A stretch of 64,000 nt of DNA. It comes from Sulfitobacter guttiformis (GTDB taxonomy: Bacteria; Pseudomonadota; Alphaproteobacteria; Rhodobacterales; Rhodobacteraceae). The notes beneath the pieces are model-generated. The model was not told where the DNA came from, did not search any database, and saw only the letters and a program-made list of their open reading frames with translations. This document shows, one piece after another, positions 9,009 to 18,438 of this stretch; positions within the stretch are counted from its first letter, which is position 1; each line of letters begins with the position of its first letter. The translations under genes were made by a program, and so were the position numbers. The DNA lies in NCBI RefSeq assembly GCF_003610455.1, contig NZ_RAQK01000001.1:806001-870000 (forward strand), read 5' to 3'.

Positions 9009-10350
9009 CGCGGCTGACCTGCGCCCCGAGTGCCGTCATAAGTGGCTCGAATATCGGGAAGGACGTGGCGATAGGTCCGCCGTCATCAACGCGCACGGGC
9101 GCATTCGCAGCCATGCCCATTATCAAAAACGACATGGCGATCCGGTGATCGAGCTGGCTGGCACAAAGCCCGCCGCCCGCCACCTTACCATGGCCCGCGC
9201 CGGTAACCGTCCACCAGTCCTCGCCCTCGTCAACCACGATACCATTGGCGCGCAGACCCTTTGCCATGGCATCAATCCGGTCGCTCTCCTTAACCCGCAA
9301 CTCGCGCACACCGCGCATCACCGTCTGACCGCTTGCAAATGCGGCAATCACACTCAAAACGGGATACTCGTCTATCATACTGGCCGCACGCGCGGGCGGG
9401 ACCTCGATCCCGATCAAATCGGGAGAGAATCGCGCACGCAGGTCTGCCACAGGCTCGCCCCCCTCCACACGCTCGTTCTCATAGGTGAGGTCCGCGCCCA
9501 TCTCCCGCAAGGTGGTAAACAAACCCGCCCGCGTTGGGTTCAGTCCGATTCCTGGTACCAGCACATCCGAGCCCGGTACGATCAACGCCGCACACACGGG
9601 AAATGCGGCCGAGGACGGATCACGCGGCACCTCGATATGCTGTGCGACCAGTTCCGGCTGACCCGTCAGCGTGATCTCGCGGCCCTCCTCTGTCTCGACA
9701 ACAGACACTTCTGCACCAAAGCCCTGCAACATCCGCTCCGTGTGGTCGCGTGTTGCTTCCTTTTCAATCACCACGGTCTGGCCCGGTGCATTCAGCCCTG
9801 CCAACAACACCGCCGATTTCACCTGCGCAGAAGGTACCGGCACCACATAGCGAACGGGCACAGGGGTGCGCGCGCCCACCAGCGTCATCGGCAACCGCCC
9901 CTTTGAGCGGCCGACCGTCTGACAGCCAAAGAGTGCCAGTGGATCAGTGACCCGCGCCATTGGGCGACCGTTCAAACTCGCATCGCCCGAAAAAGTAGCT
10001 GTGATAGGCTGGGTCGCCATCGCTCCCATGATAAGGCGCACACCAGTGCCGGAATTCCCGCAATCAATCACACCATCCGGCTCGGCAAATCCGCCGACAC
10101 CCACACCGCGCACCGACCATTTGCCCTCTCCATGGTCGGTAACCTGCGCCCCGAACGCGCGCATCGCTTTTGCGGTGTCAAGCACGTCCTGACCCTCCAG
10201 CAATCCGGTAATTGTAGTCTCTCCCACGCACATAGCACCCAATATGAGCGAGCGGTGCGAGATCGATTTGTCACCGGGCACATCGGCCACGCCCCGCAGC
10301 GGCCCACAGGCGGTCGACGTCATTGGAATTGGATCACCGTGGCCAGACAT
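9001..10350 (-). CDS. aroA: 3-phosphoshikimate 1-carboxyvinyltransferase (EPSP synthase)
   Basis: This enzyme joins shikimate-3-phosphate and PEP in the aromatic amino-acid pathway. Motifs seen are [10 protein letters not shown] near residue 26, [11 protein letters not shown], the catalytic region [10 protein letters not shown] and LDHRIAMSF. Two ATGs lie six bases apart; AAGGA is seven bases before the second, so I start there (449 residues). The first would leave only one base between the ribosome-binding site and the start. Sequence features alone do not reveal whether it is of the inhibitor-tolerant class. Confidence 0.96.
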   Translation of the reverse strand: MSGHGDPIPMTSTACGPLRGVADVPGDKSISHRSLILGAMCVGETTITGLLEGQDVLDTAKAMRAFGAQVTDHGEGKWSVRGVGVGGFAEPDGVIDCGNSGTGVRLIMGAMATQPITATFSGDASLNGRPMARVTDPLALFGCQTVGRSKGRLPMTLVGARTPVPVRYVVPVPSAQVKSAVLLAGLNAPGQTVVIEKEATRDHTERMLQGFGAEVSVVETEEGREITLTGQPELVAQHIEVPRDPSSAAFPVCAALIVPGSDVLVPGIGLNPTRAGLFTTLREMGADLTYENERVEGGEPVADLRARFSPDLIGIEVPPARAASMIDEYPVLSVIAAFASGQTVMRGVRELRVKESDRIDAMAKGLRANGIVVDEGEDWWTVTGAGHGKVAGGGLCASQLDHRIAMSFLIMGMAANAPVRVDDGGPIATSFPIFEPLMTALGAQVSRDV

Positions 10351-10435
10351 GCGCATATCCTTGCTTGAAAACTCTACGAGCGTTCTAGACCAGCACGCAT
10401 ACGCCGTCCATGCAATGCCCGGTTTTCACTGTTCT

Positions 10436-10457
10436 AAAAATTCCTCGGGACGCGAGG
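10436..10457 (-). terminator. Terminator after trmB
   Basis: On the minus strand a five-base-pair stem CCTCG / CGAGG with a five-base loop is followed by AATTTTT. It lies 24 bases beyond the trmB stop and before aroA, so it should separate the two transcripts. Confidence 0.7.
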
Positions 10458-10481
10458 GGTCGGCCACGTGTTCAGCAGTGG

Positions 10482-11183
10482 TCAAACCCGCCGGAACGTA
10501 AGGTAATGCGGAACCCGCCCCTCGCGCAGCGCCTTTTGTTCATAGCGCGTCGAGATCCAGTCGCTCCATGGTTTGCGCCAATCCGATGGACCCTCGGCCA
10601 GCCATTCAAAACCGTAGCGCGGAACTTCTTCCAAAGTCTGGCGCACATAATCCTCGATATCAGTCGCCACCCGAAAAATTGCACCAGGTTTCAAGACGCT
10701 ATGCAGTGGCACCAGATGCTCCTCGGTCACAAAACGGCGGCGGTGGTGGCGGGTTTTTGGCCATGGATCGGGGTAGAGCAGGAAAGCACGCGAAATGCTG
10801 CGTTCAGGCAGCACATCAAACATATCTCGCACATCCCCGGGGTGTACTTTGACATTATCCACACCCGCCTTGCGGATTTTGCCCAAAAGCATGGCAACGC
10901 CGTTCACGTATGGCTCCGCGCCGATGATACCGGTGTCGGGATTTGTCGCGGCCTGATGAACCATGTGCTCGCCACCGCCAAAGCCGATTTCAAGCCAGAC
11001 AGGTTTGCCACCGAACATCGCATCGGTATCCAGCATCTTGCGCTCGGGATTGTCTTCCCAGCTTACGGCGCCTGGCGACAGGGAAGACAGGTCCTCCTCC
11101 AGATATTCCTTCTGGGCCTGCTTGAGGTTGTGGCCCTTTAGGCGGCCATAAAAATTGCGGCGGGGTCTGACTGGCGTTTTCAT
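10482..11183 (-). CDS. trmB: tRNA (guanine-N7-)-methyltransferase
   Basis: The 233-residue protein makes m7G46 in tRNA with S-adenosylmethionine. It has the SAM-binding LEIGFGGGEHMVHQA near residue 66, IGAEPYVNGVA, and the conserved LLYPDPWPKTRHHRRRF. In this lineage it usually follows metK closely; here a response regulator on the opposite strand lies between them. Confidence 0.96.
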   Translation of the reverse strand: MKTPVRPRRNFYGRLKGHNLKQAQKEYLEEDLSSLSPGAVSWEDNPERKMLDTDAMFGGKPVWLEIGFGGGEHMVHQAATNPDTGIIGAEPYVNGVAMLLGKIRKAGVDNVKVHPGDVRDMFDVLPERSISRAFLLYPDPWPKTRHHRRRFVTEEHLVPLHSVLKPGAIFRVATDIEDYVRQTLEEVPRYGFEWLAEGPSDWRKPWSDWISTRYEQKALREGRVPHYLTFRRV

Positions 11184-11292
11184 GCCCGCGATGTAGCGAG
11201 GTTGGCGGGGCGCTGCAATGGTGCACGAAGTTACAGATCATTAACAGGTTACAGCGTAAAACAAATGCAACCACGACCGCTAGGAGACCCCG

Positions 11293-12129
11293 ATGAGCCA
11301 GCATACCCGAATACTTACAAGCGCCCATCAAAAGGCGGCAACTGCTCCAGAGTTTGCAAGCATCCTGATTGTCGATGATCAGGAGTTTGACCGCACCCGC
11401 CTCAAAAAGCTTTGTCGTGGATTTGATTTCAACACCCATGTCGCAGAGGCGGACGGCATCGAGTCCCTGCGCGACAAACTCCGCAAAGACCGATTTGACC
11501 TTATTCTTCTCGATTACCACCTGAGTGACGGTACCGGATTGGAGGGGGTCGAGATCATTCGCGCCGACAAAGTGAATTGTGACGCCGCCACAGTCATGAT
11601 CACAGGAACAGAACATCACGAAATTGCAATTAAGGCGTTGAAGCTGGGTTTCAGCGACTACCTCACAAAAGACGAGATTACAGCAGAAAGCTTGGGTCGC
11701 GCCGCCATAAGCGCGCTGCAAAAGTCACAATTGGCGAGGGCACTTTCAGCCCAGAACCAGCTTGGCACCCTGACAAACGAAACAGTTCAAAGTTTTTCAC
11801 GCGGGTGTGCGCAGGATATCAAACCTATCGTTAGCCGCATCATGCGGCAGATGCGCGGGCTGCGCGGGTTCGAAGAAATTGATGTGAAGGACGCAGTCAC
11901 CCAAATTGAACAGGTGGAAGCCTCTCTGCGCAGGCTCTGGGCCTTTTTGGACGATCTGGATCTTTTGGGTGGCCCTGCAAGCGCGCATGGACCTACGGTT
12001 CCCGCCATGCGGGGGAGTGACATACCTGCAACAGCAAGTATTAACGCGAGAGTTCCCTCCGTCAGACCCCAAAAACCTGCGCATCCAGTGCGAAAGTCAC
12101 CCTCGATTTTCCGGCGTAGGCCTGACTAA
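11293..12129 (+). CDS. Orphan response regulator (receiver domain, no known output domain)
   Basis: The 278-residue protein has a receiver domain at about residues 22-145: acidic pair D28-D29 in LIVDDQ, phospho-acceptor D74 in LLDYH, a Thr in MITGTEH and Lys in YLTKDE. The remaining residues, about 150-240, look helical and carry no DNA-binding, GGDEF, EAL or histidine-kinase motif; the last 35 are basic and low in complexity. No sensor kinase is adjacent. GGAGA precedes the ATG by five bases. It may relay a signal by protein-protein contact. Confidence 0.85.
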   Translation: MSQHTRILTSAHQKAATAPEFASILIVDDQEFDRTRLKKLCRGFDFNTHVAEADGIESLRDKLRKDRFDLILLDYHLSDGTGLEGVEIIRADKVNCDAATVMITGTEHHEIAIKALKLGFSDYLTKDEITAESLGRAAISALQKSQLARALSAQNQLGTLTNETVQSFSRGCAQDIKPIVSRIMRQMRGLRGFEEIDVKDAVTQIEQVEASLRRLWAFLDDLDLLGGPASAHGPTVPAMRGSDIPATASINARVPSVRPQKPAHPVRKSPSIFRRRPD

Positions 12130-12144
12130 AGGCCTACGCCGGAA
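12109..12144. terminator. 15-bp perfect inverted repeat at the response regulator/metK junction
   Basis: TTCCGGCGTAGGCCT and its exact complement flank a six-base loop that contains the response-regulator stop codon. On the plus side it is followed by TATTATTG, giving a weak U-rich tail. It lies between convergent genes and most likely stops transcription from the response regulator side; on the metK side no T-run follows, so bidirectional action is uncertain. Confidence 0.7.
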
Positions 12145-12153
12145 TATTATTGA

Positions 12154-13335
12154 TCAAACAGCCGATCTAAGCTTTGCCGCCAGATCGGTATTTTCCCAAC
12201 TAAAGCCACCATCCGCGTCGGGCGCACGGCCAAAGTGGCCATAAGCGGCAGTGCGCTGGTAGATTGGCTTGTTAAGCTGCAAATGCTCGCGAATCCCGCG
12301 GGGGGTCAGGTCCATCGCTTGAGAAATTGCACGCTCTATCGCTTCCGGATCAACTTCACCGGTGCCGAAGGTGTCACAATAGATCGACAACGGCTTACTC
12401 ACCCCGATCGCATAGCTAAGCTGGATCGTGCATTTGGACGCCAGCCCTGCCGCGACCACGTTTTTTGCCAGATAGCGCGCAGCATAGGCCGCAGACCGGT
12501 CTACTTTTGTCGGGTCTTTACCCGAAAACGCACCGCCGCCATGAGGTGCCGCGCCACCGTAAGTGTCCACGATAATCTTGCGTCCCGTCAGGCCCGCATC
12601 TCCGTCTGGACCGCCGATGACAAAAGTGCCCGTGGGGTTCACCCACCACTCGGTGTCAGCCGAGATCCATCCTTCGGGCAACACTTCGCGGATATAAGGC
12701 TCGACAATATCGCGGATGTCGGCACTGGTCTGGGTCTCCAGCGCATGCTGCGTGCTTAGCACAATGGAGGTCACGCCGACCGGCTTGCCGTCGACATAGC
12801 GAACAGAAAGCTGTGATTTAGCGTCAGGCCGCAGTGTAGGCTCGGTCCCGTCTTTGCGTACCTCGGCAAGCCTACGCAGGATTGCATGCGCATAATGTAC
12901 TGGTGCCGGCATCAACTGCTCGGTCTCGTCGGTAGCATACCCGAACATTATGCCCTGATCGCCAGCGCCTTCATCCTTGTCCGTGCGGGCATTCACACCT
13001 TGGGCGATGTGGGCGGACTGCTCGTGCAGTAGGTTGGTGATCTCTACCGTCTCGTGGTGAAACTTGTCCTGCTCGTAACCGATGTCCTTGATACAGGCAC
13101 GGGCAATATCTTCGATTTTACCCATATAGCTGTGCAATTTGGCCTTGTCAGAAAGACCCACCTCACCGCCGATGACAACGCGGTTGGTGGTGGCGAAGGT
13201 TTCTGCGGCCACCCGCGCTTCGGGCTCTTCTGCGATGAATGCGTCCAGAACAGCATCGCTAATCCGGTCGCAGACTTTATCGGGGTGGCCTTCGGAAACG
13301 GATTCCGATGTGAAAACATATGACTTACGGGACAT
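12154..13335 (-). CDS. metK: S-adenosylmethionine synthetase
   Basis: The 393-residue enzyme makes SAM from methionine and ATP. It starts [19 protein letters not shown], with the ATP-binding [20 protein letters not shown], and the P-loop-like [17 protein letters not shown] 57-codon upstream extension in frame is the untranslated leader, which holds a SAM/SAH riboswitch whose pseudoknot would cover the GGAG ribosome-binding site seven bases before the ATG. Expression is therefore expected to fall when SAM or SAH is high. Confidence 0.97.
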   Translation of the reverse strand: MSRKSYVFTSESVSEGHPDKVCDRISDAVLDAFIAEEPEARVAAETFATTNRVVIGGEVGLSDKAKLHSYMGKIEDIARACIKDIGYEQDKFHHETVEITNLLHEQSAHIAQGVNARTDKDEGAGDQGIMFGYATDETEQLMPAPVHYAHAILRRLAEVRKDGTEPTLRPDAKSQLSVRYVDGKPVGVTSIVLSTQHALETQTSADIRDIVEPYIREVLPEGWISADTEWWVNPTGTFVIGGPDGDAGLTGRKIIVDTYGGAAPHGGGAFSGKDPTKVDRSAAYAARYLAKNVVAAGLASKCTIQLSYAIGVSKPLSIYCDTFGTGEVDPEAIERAISQAMDLTPRGIREHLQLNKPIYQRTAAYGHFGRAPDADGGFSWENTDLAAKLRSAV

Positions 13336-13340
13336 GAACG

Positions 13341-13385
13341 TGCTCCAATATAAAACTTGCGCCACGTCAGGAAGCCGTTGTGGTG
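13341..13385 (-). ncRNA. SAM/SAH riboswitch in front of metK
   Basis: On the minus strand a CCAC/GTGG stem (13380-13383 with 13362-13365) encloses a loop containing ACGGCTTCCTGAC, followed by a linker and ATTGGAGCA (13341-13349). This matches the short SAM/SAH riboswitch class known upstream of metK in Rhodobacterales. The loop CTTCC (13370-13374) can pair with GGAG (13343-13346), the ribosome-binding site, forming the ligand-stabilised pseudoknot that blocks translation. The match is by remembered consensus, not by a model search. Confidence 0.92.
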
Positions 13386-13395
13386 CGTTCAGACC

Positions 13396-13424
13396 GGAGT
13401 AATCCGCTCTACCTAAGGGGTCAA
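13396..13424 (-). promoter_or_regulatory. Candidate metK promoter
   Basis: On the minus strand TTGACC (13419-13424) and TACTCC (13396-13401) are 17 bases apart. Transcription would start close to 13389, just before the riboswitch begins. The -10 match is poor; the positional fit with the riboswitch is the main support. Confidence 0.4.
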
Positions 13425-13427
13425 TCG

Positions 13428-14909
13428 CTATTGCGCCAGCGCTCGCAACCTGCCCCGAAAGCGCAACACCCCCGCAATGGCCAGCAACAACACCAAAGCA
13501 GCCCAATCTCCCGTCCTGCTATAGAAAGTCGGCATCCGCGCTTGGGGCAGGGCCGCGTCAATATACCCCGCCTGCCCTAAACCAAGACTATTGGTGAGGC
13601 GGCCATAAGGATCGATCATCGCGGAAATGCCGGTATTGGCAGCGCGCGCAACAGGCAGCCCCTGTTCGATTGCGCGCATGCGGGCCTGCGCGAGATGCTG
13701 TTGAGGACCGGCATGCGTACCGAACCACGCATCGTTGGTGGCGTGTATGATGAAATCAGGCCGCGCAGGTGCCGCGTTTACATCATGGGCAAAAACCGCC
13801 TCATAACAGATAAGCGGAAGGAAGCGCCCCAGCGGACCAAGGTCCATCAAAGCTGCACCCGGTCCCGAACTGAAGCCCGCACCGTGCTGCGGGGCAAGAC
13901 CGTAGATTCCGAAACGCGCCAAAAAGTCGCCCAGAGGCATGTACTCCCCAAAGGGTACCAGATGGTGTTTATCATAAAGCTGGGTCACCTGTCCGCCACC
14001 ACCGAGCAGGACCAGCGTGTTAAAGTACCGCTCGCCCTCGGTACGTTGCACGCCGAGCAAAACAGGCTTTCCGGCGGCCGCTGCGCTGATTTCCGCGAGG
14101 ATTGGCTGTGCGTGGGTCAGGTTCCAGGGGATCGCCGTTTCCGGCCAAACCACGGCATCGGGCGCGCCTAGTGCAGGATCAGGTTCAGCGGCCGTAAACG
14201 CAAGCTGTCGTGCGTAGAAAATGCCGATTTTGTCCGGATCCCACTTCTCGGCCTGCGGCGCATTGGGTTGCACCAGCCGAAGCACGGTTCCTGTGAGCAG
14301 AGCGTCCGACCTCATCACCGGCACCATCAGGAGGCTGCTTATGCCGACAGCAACAAGAACGCTCCAGTATCCCCAGCGCTGCGCACTGCGCGCGATGACT
14401 ACGGCAAGCGTGACCAGCACGATGTTCATACCGTGTGGCCCGAAGACCGAAAGGCCCTGCCCAAGGATGCTGTTGACGGTAGCCTGTGCAGGTGCGCCCC
14501 ATGGAAAGCCGGTAAAAATGTAGGCGCGCAAAAACTCAATCGCAGGAAGGGTGACGATTAGCCAATCAATACCGCGGCCCAGCCGCCGCGCCGCCCAGAA
14601 CGCCGCAGTCCAGAAAAGCGCCCCCCCGGCAGCCATCAGCACTACCGCGAATGGCGCCATCCAGCCATGCCGCGCCGCGTCCACCAGGAATGGAGAGACG
14701 ATCCAGTGCAAGCAAACCGCAAAATAGCCAAAGCCAAAGGCGAACCCGAAGGCAGCCCCCTCGCGGGAATTCGAGATTTTGGCCCACAGAAAAAATGCAG
14801 CAGCCATCGCCACCAACATAACCGCTGGAAAATCGAAAGGGGCCTGTCCCAATGCCGCCACAGCACCCAACCCCGCAGGGGTTAAAAACCGCAACAGGCG
14901 TGAGCTCAT
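13428..14909 (-). CDS. lnt: Apolipoprotein N-acyltransferase
   Basis: The 493-residue inner-membrane enzyme adds the third acyl chain to lipoproteins. The N-terminal half holds several membrane segments (about residues 10-205) and the C-terminal half a nitrilase-like domain. Catalytic residues appear as Glu in VWPETAIPW, Lys in [12 protein letters not shown], and Cys in LICYEAVF. It overlaps the CorC-like gene by four bases and is followed by the metK riboswitch. Confidence 0.96.
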   Translation of the reverse strand: MSSRLLRFLTPAGLGAVAALGQAPFDFPAVMLVAMAAAFFLWAKISNSREGAAFGFAFGFGYFAVCLHWIVSPFLVDAARHGWMAPFAVVLMAAGGALFWTAAFWAARRLGRGIDWLIVTLPAIEFLRAYIFTGFPWGAPAQATVNSILGQGLSVFGPHGMNIVLVTLAVVIARSAQRWGYWSVLVAVGISSLLMVPVMRSDALLTGTVLRLVQPNAPQAEKWDPDKIGIFYARQLAFTAAEPDPALGAPDAVVWPETAIPWNLTHAQPILAEISAAAAGKPVLLGVQRTEGERYFNTLVLLGGGGQVTQLYDKHHLVPFGEYMPLGDFLARFGIYGLAPQHGAGFSSGPGAALMDLGPLGRFLPLICYEAVFAHDVNAAPARPDFIIHATNDAWFGTHAGPQQHLAQARMRAIEQGLPVARAANTGISAMIDPYGRLTNSLGLGQAGYIDAALPQARMPTFYSRTGDWAALVLLLAIAGVLRFRGRLRALAQ

Positions 14910-15814
14910 AATGCCGGCGAACCGTTCATTCGCACGCGGAGGCGTTTGATGCGGCGCGGATCGGCATCCATAATCTCGAATTCGGGGCCATCGGGGTGCA
15001 CGACAACTTCGCCGCGTGCAGGTACCCGGCCTGACAGCATCACCACCAGACCGCCGAGCGTGTCGATCTCTTCCTCATCCACGTCTGCATGATCAGTGAG
15101 CGATTGGCCGACCTCGTTCTCGAATTCGGAAAGTGGCGTTTTTGCAAGCGCGAGGTATTGGCCCGGCTTCTCTTCGGACCAGTAGACACCCTCATCGACA
15201 TCATGCTCGTCTTCAATCTGCCCGATGACCTGTTCGATCAGATCCTCGATGGTCACCAGACCGTCAACGCCACCATATTCATCAATGACCAATGCCATAT
15301 GCCGCCGCTCGGCCTGCATCTTTGTGAGCAACACACCGATAGTCATCGAAGGGGGCACAAACACCAGCGGCCGGGCCATTTCGGCCAGATTGAAATTCTT
15401 GGGCTTGCCGTTGAACCCGAACTGGAGCGCCAGATCCTTGAGGTGAGCCAAGCCCACGGGCGTATCGAGCGTTCCGTCATAGACCGGCAACCGCGTCATA
15501 CCGCTTTCTTTGAATACTGCCACCAACTCGTCCAGCGTTGAGCTGATGCTAACAGCGATGATATCAGCCTTTGGTATCATCACATCGTCCACACGCATAC
15601 GGCGCAGGTTGCCCATACCCGTGGTCCCACGCTCACCGCTCAACGCAGAGGGCACCGTATCACTTTGCCCGTCAGACGGGCTGAGCGCGCCAATTACGCG
15701 GCTGAAAAATCCGCCTCTGGACGCTTCTGCCTCTTCGGGCAGGGTATTATCTTCGGGGAGGGGGTGATCCTGCGCGCTTTGCGCAGCAGTAGATGGTCCG
15801 TCAGTATCGCCCAT
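14906..15814 (-). CDS. CBS-domain protein of the hemolysin/CorC family
   Basis: The 302-residue soluble protein begins with a low-complexity acidic stretch, then two CBS repeats (about residues 70-200: VDDVMIPKADIIAVS, LPVYDGTLDTPVGL, VIDEYGGVDGLVTIEDLIEQV) and a C-terminal CorC_HlyC domain (about 215-295). Family members are linked to divalent-cation efflux or membrane quality control. It lies in the classic ybeY-corC-lnt order, 30 bases after ybeY. Confidence 0.9.
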   Translation of the reverse strand: MGDTDGPSTAAQSAQDHPLPEDNTLPEEAEASRGGFFSRVIGALSPSDGQSDTVPSALSGERGTTGMGNLRRMRVDDVMIPKADIIAVSISSTLDELVAVFKESGMTRLPVYDGTLDTPVGLAHLKDLALQFGFNGKPKNFNLAEMARPLVFVPPSMTIGVLLTKMQAERRHMALVIDEYGGVDGLVTIEDLIEQVIGQIEDEHDVDEGVYWSEEKPGQYLALAKTPLSEFENEVGQSLTDHADVDEEEIDTLGGLVVMLSGRVPARGEVVVHPDGPEFEIMDADPRRIKRLRVRMNGSPAL

Positions 15815-15844
15815 TGGGTCCTGTCTTTTAAGTAGCGGCGGCCC

Positions 15845-16375
15845 TTAGTTCGGGGCGCCTGTGATCGTGATGTCGGCAGTATATGGGTCATCCAAACCCA
15901 AATTACCAAGAATTTCGACTTCGATCCGCTCCATAAGCGCGGCGTCGCCGTCGGTGATGTGATCATACCCTAGCAAATGTAGGGTGCCATGCACAATGAG
16001 GTGGGTCAGGTGATCCGCAACAGGTTTCGATGCTTCCATCGCCTCGCGGGTACAGGTCTCAAAACTCAGGGCGATATCGCCCAGTTCCAGCATACCGTCA
16101 AAACCCTTTTCGGGAAGAGGCGGCACCCCCCCTTCGGCGGGCGGCGCAAGGCGTTGTGCAGGCCAACTCAACACGTTTGTCGCGACGGGTTTTCCCCTGA
16201 ATTCTGCGTTGAGAACCGCAATACGCGCATCATCACATGCCATAACAGTAACCTCGCAATCGTCCGGCTCAAGTTGCATGTGATGCAAGGTCGCAACCAC
16301 GGCGCGCTGCGCCAAAGGCACGATCAGTTTTTCGTCCCATCCCCCGCACTCGACCAGAATATCGAGTGTATTCAC
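15845..16375 (-). CDS. ybeY: Endoribonuclease YbeY (rRNA maturation factor)
   Basis: The 176-residue protein is a single-strand endoribonuclease for 16S rRNA 3'-end processing and ribosome quality control. The zinc motif HGTLHLLGYDH near residue 128 gives the three His ligands. It starts with GTG in a GTGA overlap with the phoH stop codon, so the two are translationally coupled. NVLSWPAQ in the middle is also typical. Confidence 0.95.
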   Translation of the reverse strand: MNTLDILVECGGWDEKLIVPLAQRAVVATLHHMQLEPDDCEVTVMACDDARIAVLNAEFRGKPVATNVLSWPAQRLAPPAEGGVPPLPEKGFDGMLELGDIALSFETCTREAMEASKPVADHLTHLIVHGTLHLLGYDHITDGDAALMERIEVEILGNLGLDDPYTADITITGAPN

Positions 16376-17421
16376 GTCTCACGCCGTAAAGCGCGCTCCG
16401 CCTCGGCCTCATAAGCCTCGATGATCGCAGCGACCAGCGGGTGGCGCACGACGTCTTTGGAGGTGAAATAATTAAAGCTGATTTTAGGAATATGCGCGAG
16501 CAAGCGCTCCGCATCCGCCAAACCCGAAGCCTGCCCGCGGGGCAAATCAATCTGGGTTCGGTCACCGGTTATCACCATGCGCGACCCCTTGCCCAGACGG
16601 GTCAGGAACATCTTCATCTGCATAGCTGTCGCGTTCTGCGCCTCGTCGAGCACTACAAAAGCGTTACTCAGCGTGCGCCCGCGCATAAAGGCCAATGGTG
16701 CGATCTCGATAGTCTTTTCCTCACGCAATTTTGCCAACTGTTTTCCGGGAAGGAAATCGTTGAGCGCGTCATACAGCGGCTGCATGTAAGGATCGATCTT
16801 TTCGTCCTGCGTACCTGGCAGAAAGCCCAAGCGCTCTCCGGCTTCGACTGCCGGGCGGCTGAGGATGATTTTGTCGACCTTTCCGGTGAGGAACATCGAT
16901 ACGCCGACAGCAACAGCCAAATAGGTTTTCCCCGTTCCCGCCGGCCCGATACCAAACGCCATCTCATGCTCGAACAGAGATTGGACATAATCTTTCTGTG
17001 CCTGCGTGCGCGGCTCTACCCGCTTTTTACGGGTCTGGATCTCGATGCCTTTGGAGATCGGCATTTCGATCTGGTCGCCAGACCGCACGCCCGTACCCTC
17101 GGCGGAGTTGCCCATCCGCAGGATCATTTCCACATCTGCAGGCTCAACACCGCGCCCGCCCTCGAGGCGTGCATATAGCGATTGTAGCACGACCGCTGCG
17201 CGCTCGGTCGCCACTGGCTCCCCGATCAGCGTCAGGAAGTTGCCCCGCCGCACAATCTGGATTTCCAACGCTTTTTCAACCAGTGCAAGATGCTGGTCAT
17301 AGGGACCGCACAAATCGATCAGCAAACGATTGTCGGGAAAATCAAGCACTGGACCCGGAGGGCCGGTCTCGGCAGCGGGCAGATCGGATATGGGCAAGGG
17401 CGATGTCCTTTCAATCAACAT
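16372..17421 (-). CDS. phoH: PhoH family ATPase (YbeZ/PhoH-like)
   Basis: The 349-residue protein has a P-loop GPAGTGKTYLA near residue 155 and Walker B FVVLDEAQNAT, with RGRTLSNAF and GDRTQIDLP as in PhoH proteins. It is usually linked to YbeY in ribosome maturation, agreeing with the coupling here. I start at the ATG giving MLIERTSPLPIS; a 24-codon extension into the terminator upstream is unlikely. No strong ribosome-binding site precedes this ATG, so the exact start is uncertain. Confidence 0.92.
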   Translation of the reverse strand: MLIERTSPLPISDLPAAETGPPGPVLDFPDNRLLIDLCGPYDQHLALVEKALEIQIVRRGNFLTLIGEPVATERAAVVLQSLYARLEGGRGVEPADVEMILRMGNSAEGTGVRSGDQIEMPISKGIEIQTRKKRVEPRTQAQKDYVQSLFEHEMAFGIGPAGTGKTYLAVAVGVSMFLTGKVDKIILSRPAVEAGERLGFLPGTQDEKIDPYMQPLYDALNDFLPGKQLAKLREEKTIEIAPLAFMRGRTLSNAFVVLDEAQNATAMQMKMFLTRLGKGSRMVITGDRTQIDLPRGQASGLADAERLLAHIPKISFNYFTSKDVVRHPLVAAIIEAYEAEAERALRRET

Positions 17422-17465
17422 GAAACAACAGATAGGGCGGAACTGCGCGCTCTGCCAGTGCGGCA

Positions 17466-17502
17466 AAACAAAAAGGGCCGAAGCGCAATACACTCCGGCC
17501 CC
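17466..17502 (-). terminator. Terminator after the lipoprotein gene
   Basis: On the minus strand GGGCCG and CGGCCC pair across a loop of about 15 bases, followed by TTTTTGTTTTG. It lies 29 bases past the lipoprotein stop and before phoH, dividing the envelope gene pair from the phoH-metK run. Confidence 0.8.
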
Positions 17503-17530
17503 AAATTATAAGGTGTCAAGCGGGACAAGA

Positions 17531-17851
17531 TCAGATCGGATCGCCGATGAGGCTTGTTGCGCCCTTTTTGAAATCGCCTGCGGTATAGGTCGGCGGCGCC
17601 ACACCAGAACATACAGGCTTGCCGTATTTGTCGAGACGCGCAGAGAGGTAGCCCTCTACGCCGTCGTCGATAATCCAGTGGTCACACCCGTTGGGATCGA
17701 CCCAGATACCTGCCTGAAGTTGGCTCAGGTGCTTGCTGTCAATACCACGGTCGATGGTTTTATCGGGACCCAGCTCGCGGAAGGCAGCATCCTCGCAGGC
17801 GGAAACCAGAACAACCAAACCAACAAGCGCAGTGATTTTAAGAGTTTTCAT
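17531..17851 (-). CDS. Small lipoprotein with WVDPxGC domain
   Basis: The 106-residue product starts MKTLKITALVGLVVLVSAC, a lipoprotein signal with lipid-anchored Cys at residue 19. Residues 49-81 form IWVDPNGCDHW...DDGVEGYLS...PVC, closely matching a segment of the upstream OmpA-like protein. The two Cys of the domain could form a disulfide. The gene follows the OmpA-like gene by 11 bases, suggesting one transcript and a shared envelope role. I do not know a named family for it. Confidence 0.85.
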   Translation of the reverse strand: MKTLKITALVGLVVLVSACEDAAFRELGPDKTIDRGIDSKHLSQLQAGIWVDPNGCDHWIIDDGVEGYLSARLDKYGKPVCSGVAPPTYTAGDFKKGATSLIGDPI

Positions 17852-17862
17852 GTGCTTGTTCC

Positions 17863-18438
17863 TCAGCGAATACAAATGATTTCGACGCGGCGGTTTTTCG
17901 CCATGCCTTGAGCTGTGCCATTTGAGGCAACGGGCTGACGTTCGCCGTAGCCGCGTACATCCGACAAGCCAACGCCGGCAGATTTCGCAACCTGTGCCAC
18001 AGCGTTGGCGCGGCGAAGCGACAGGCTCATGTTGTACTCATCCGACGCCCGGCTGTCTGTGTGACCGACGATGATATAGCTGATCGCGCCCGTTTTGACG
18101 AAAAAGTCACGAAGATGCGATGCAGCCCCTCTGGAGAGACGCGCGCTGTCGGTTGCAAAAAACTGGTCACTCTGCATCACGCCGCAGACATTACCGCGAT
18201 GGCAGACCGGAATGCCCTGGCGATTTGTGTGCGGAGACATAAATCCTTCAGCACCATCATCCATCACCCAATGCTCGCAGCCATCGGGATCAACCCAGAT
18301 TGTCGGAATATACTGGCCGTTATCACGACCCGACTGACTCTTGGTCTGGGCGCTGACAGCGGCACCCTGCAAGGCCAGCGTGGCAACCAAAGCGGCACCT
18401 GCGGCCATGCGCATTACGTTAAAAAGTGTGTTAGCCAC
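17863..18438 (-). CDS. OmpA-family protein with N-terminal WVDPxGC domain
   Basis: The 191-residue protein has a signal peptide (to about residue 30), then IWVDPDGCEHW...DDGAEGFMS...PVC (residues 47-79), shared with the downstream lipoprotein. Residues about 90-190 are an OmpA-like peptidoglycan-binding domain with VGHTDSRASDEYN, LSLRRANAVA and the C-terminal NRRVEI. It starts with GTG preceded by AGGAGG. It probably links the outer membrane or periplasm to peptidoglycan. Confidence 0.9.
   Translation of the reverse strand: MANTLFNVMRMAAGAALVATLALQGAAVSAQTKSQSGRDNGQYIPTIWVDPDGCEHWVMDDGAEGFMSPHTNRQGIPVCHRGNVCGVMQSDQFFATDSARLSRGAASHLRDFFVKTGAISYIIVGHTDSRASDEYNMSLSLRRANAVAQVAKSAGVGLSDVRGYGERQPVASNGTAQGMAKNRRVEIICIR

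Noticed and set aside
8797..9906. Plus-strand open frame spanning cmk and aroA
   Set aside because: It runs opposite two well-supported enzymes and has a His/Arg-rich sequence without family resemblance.
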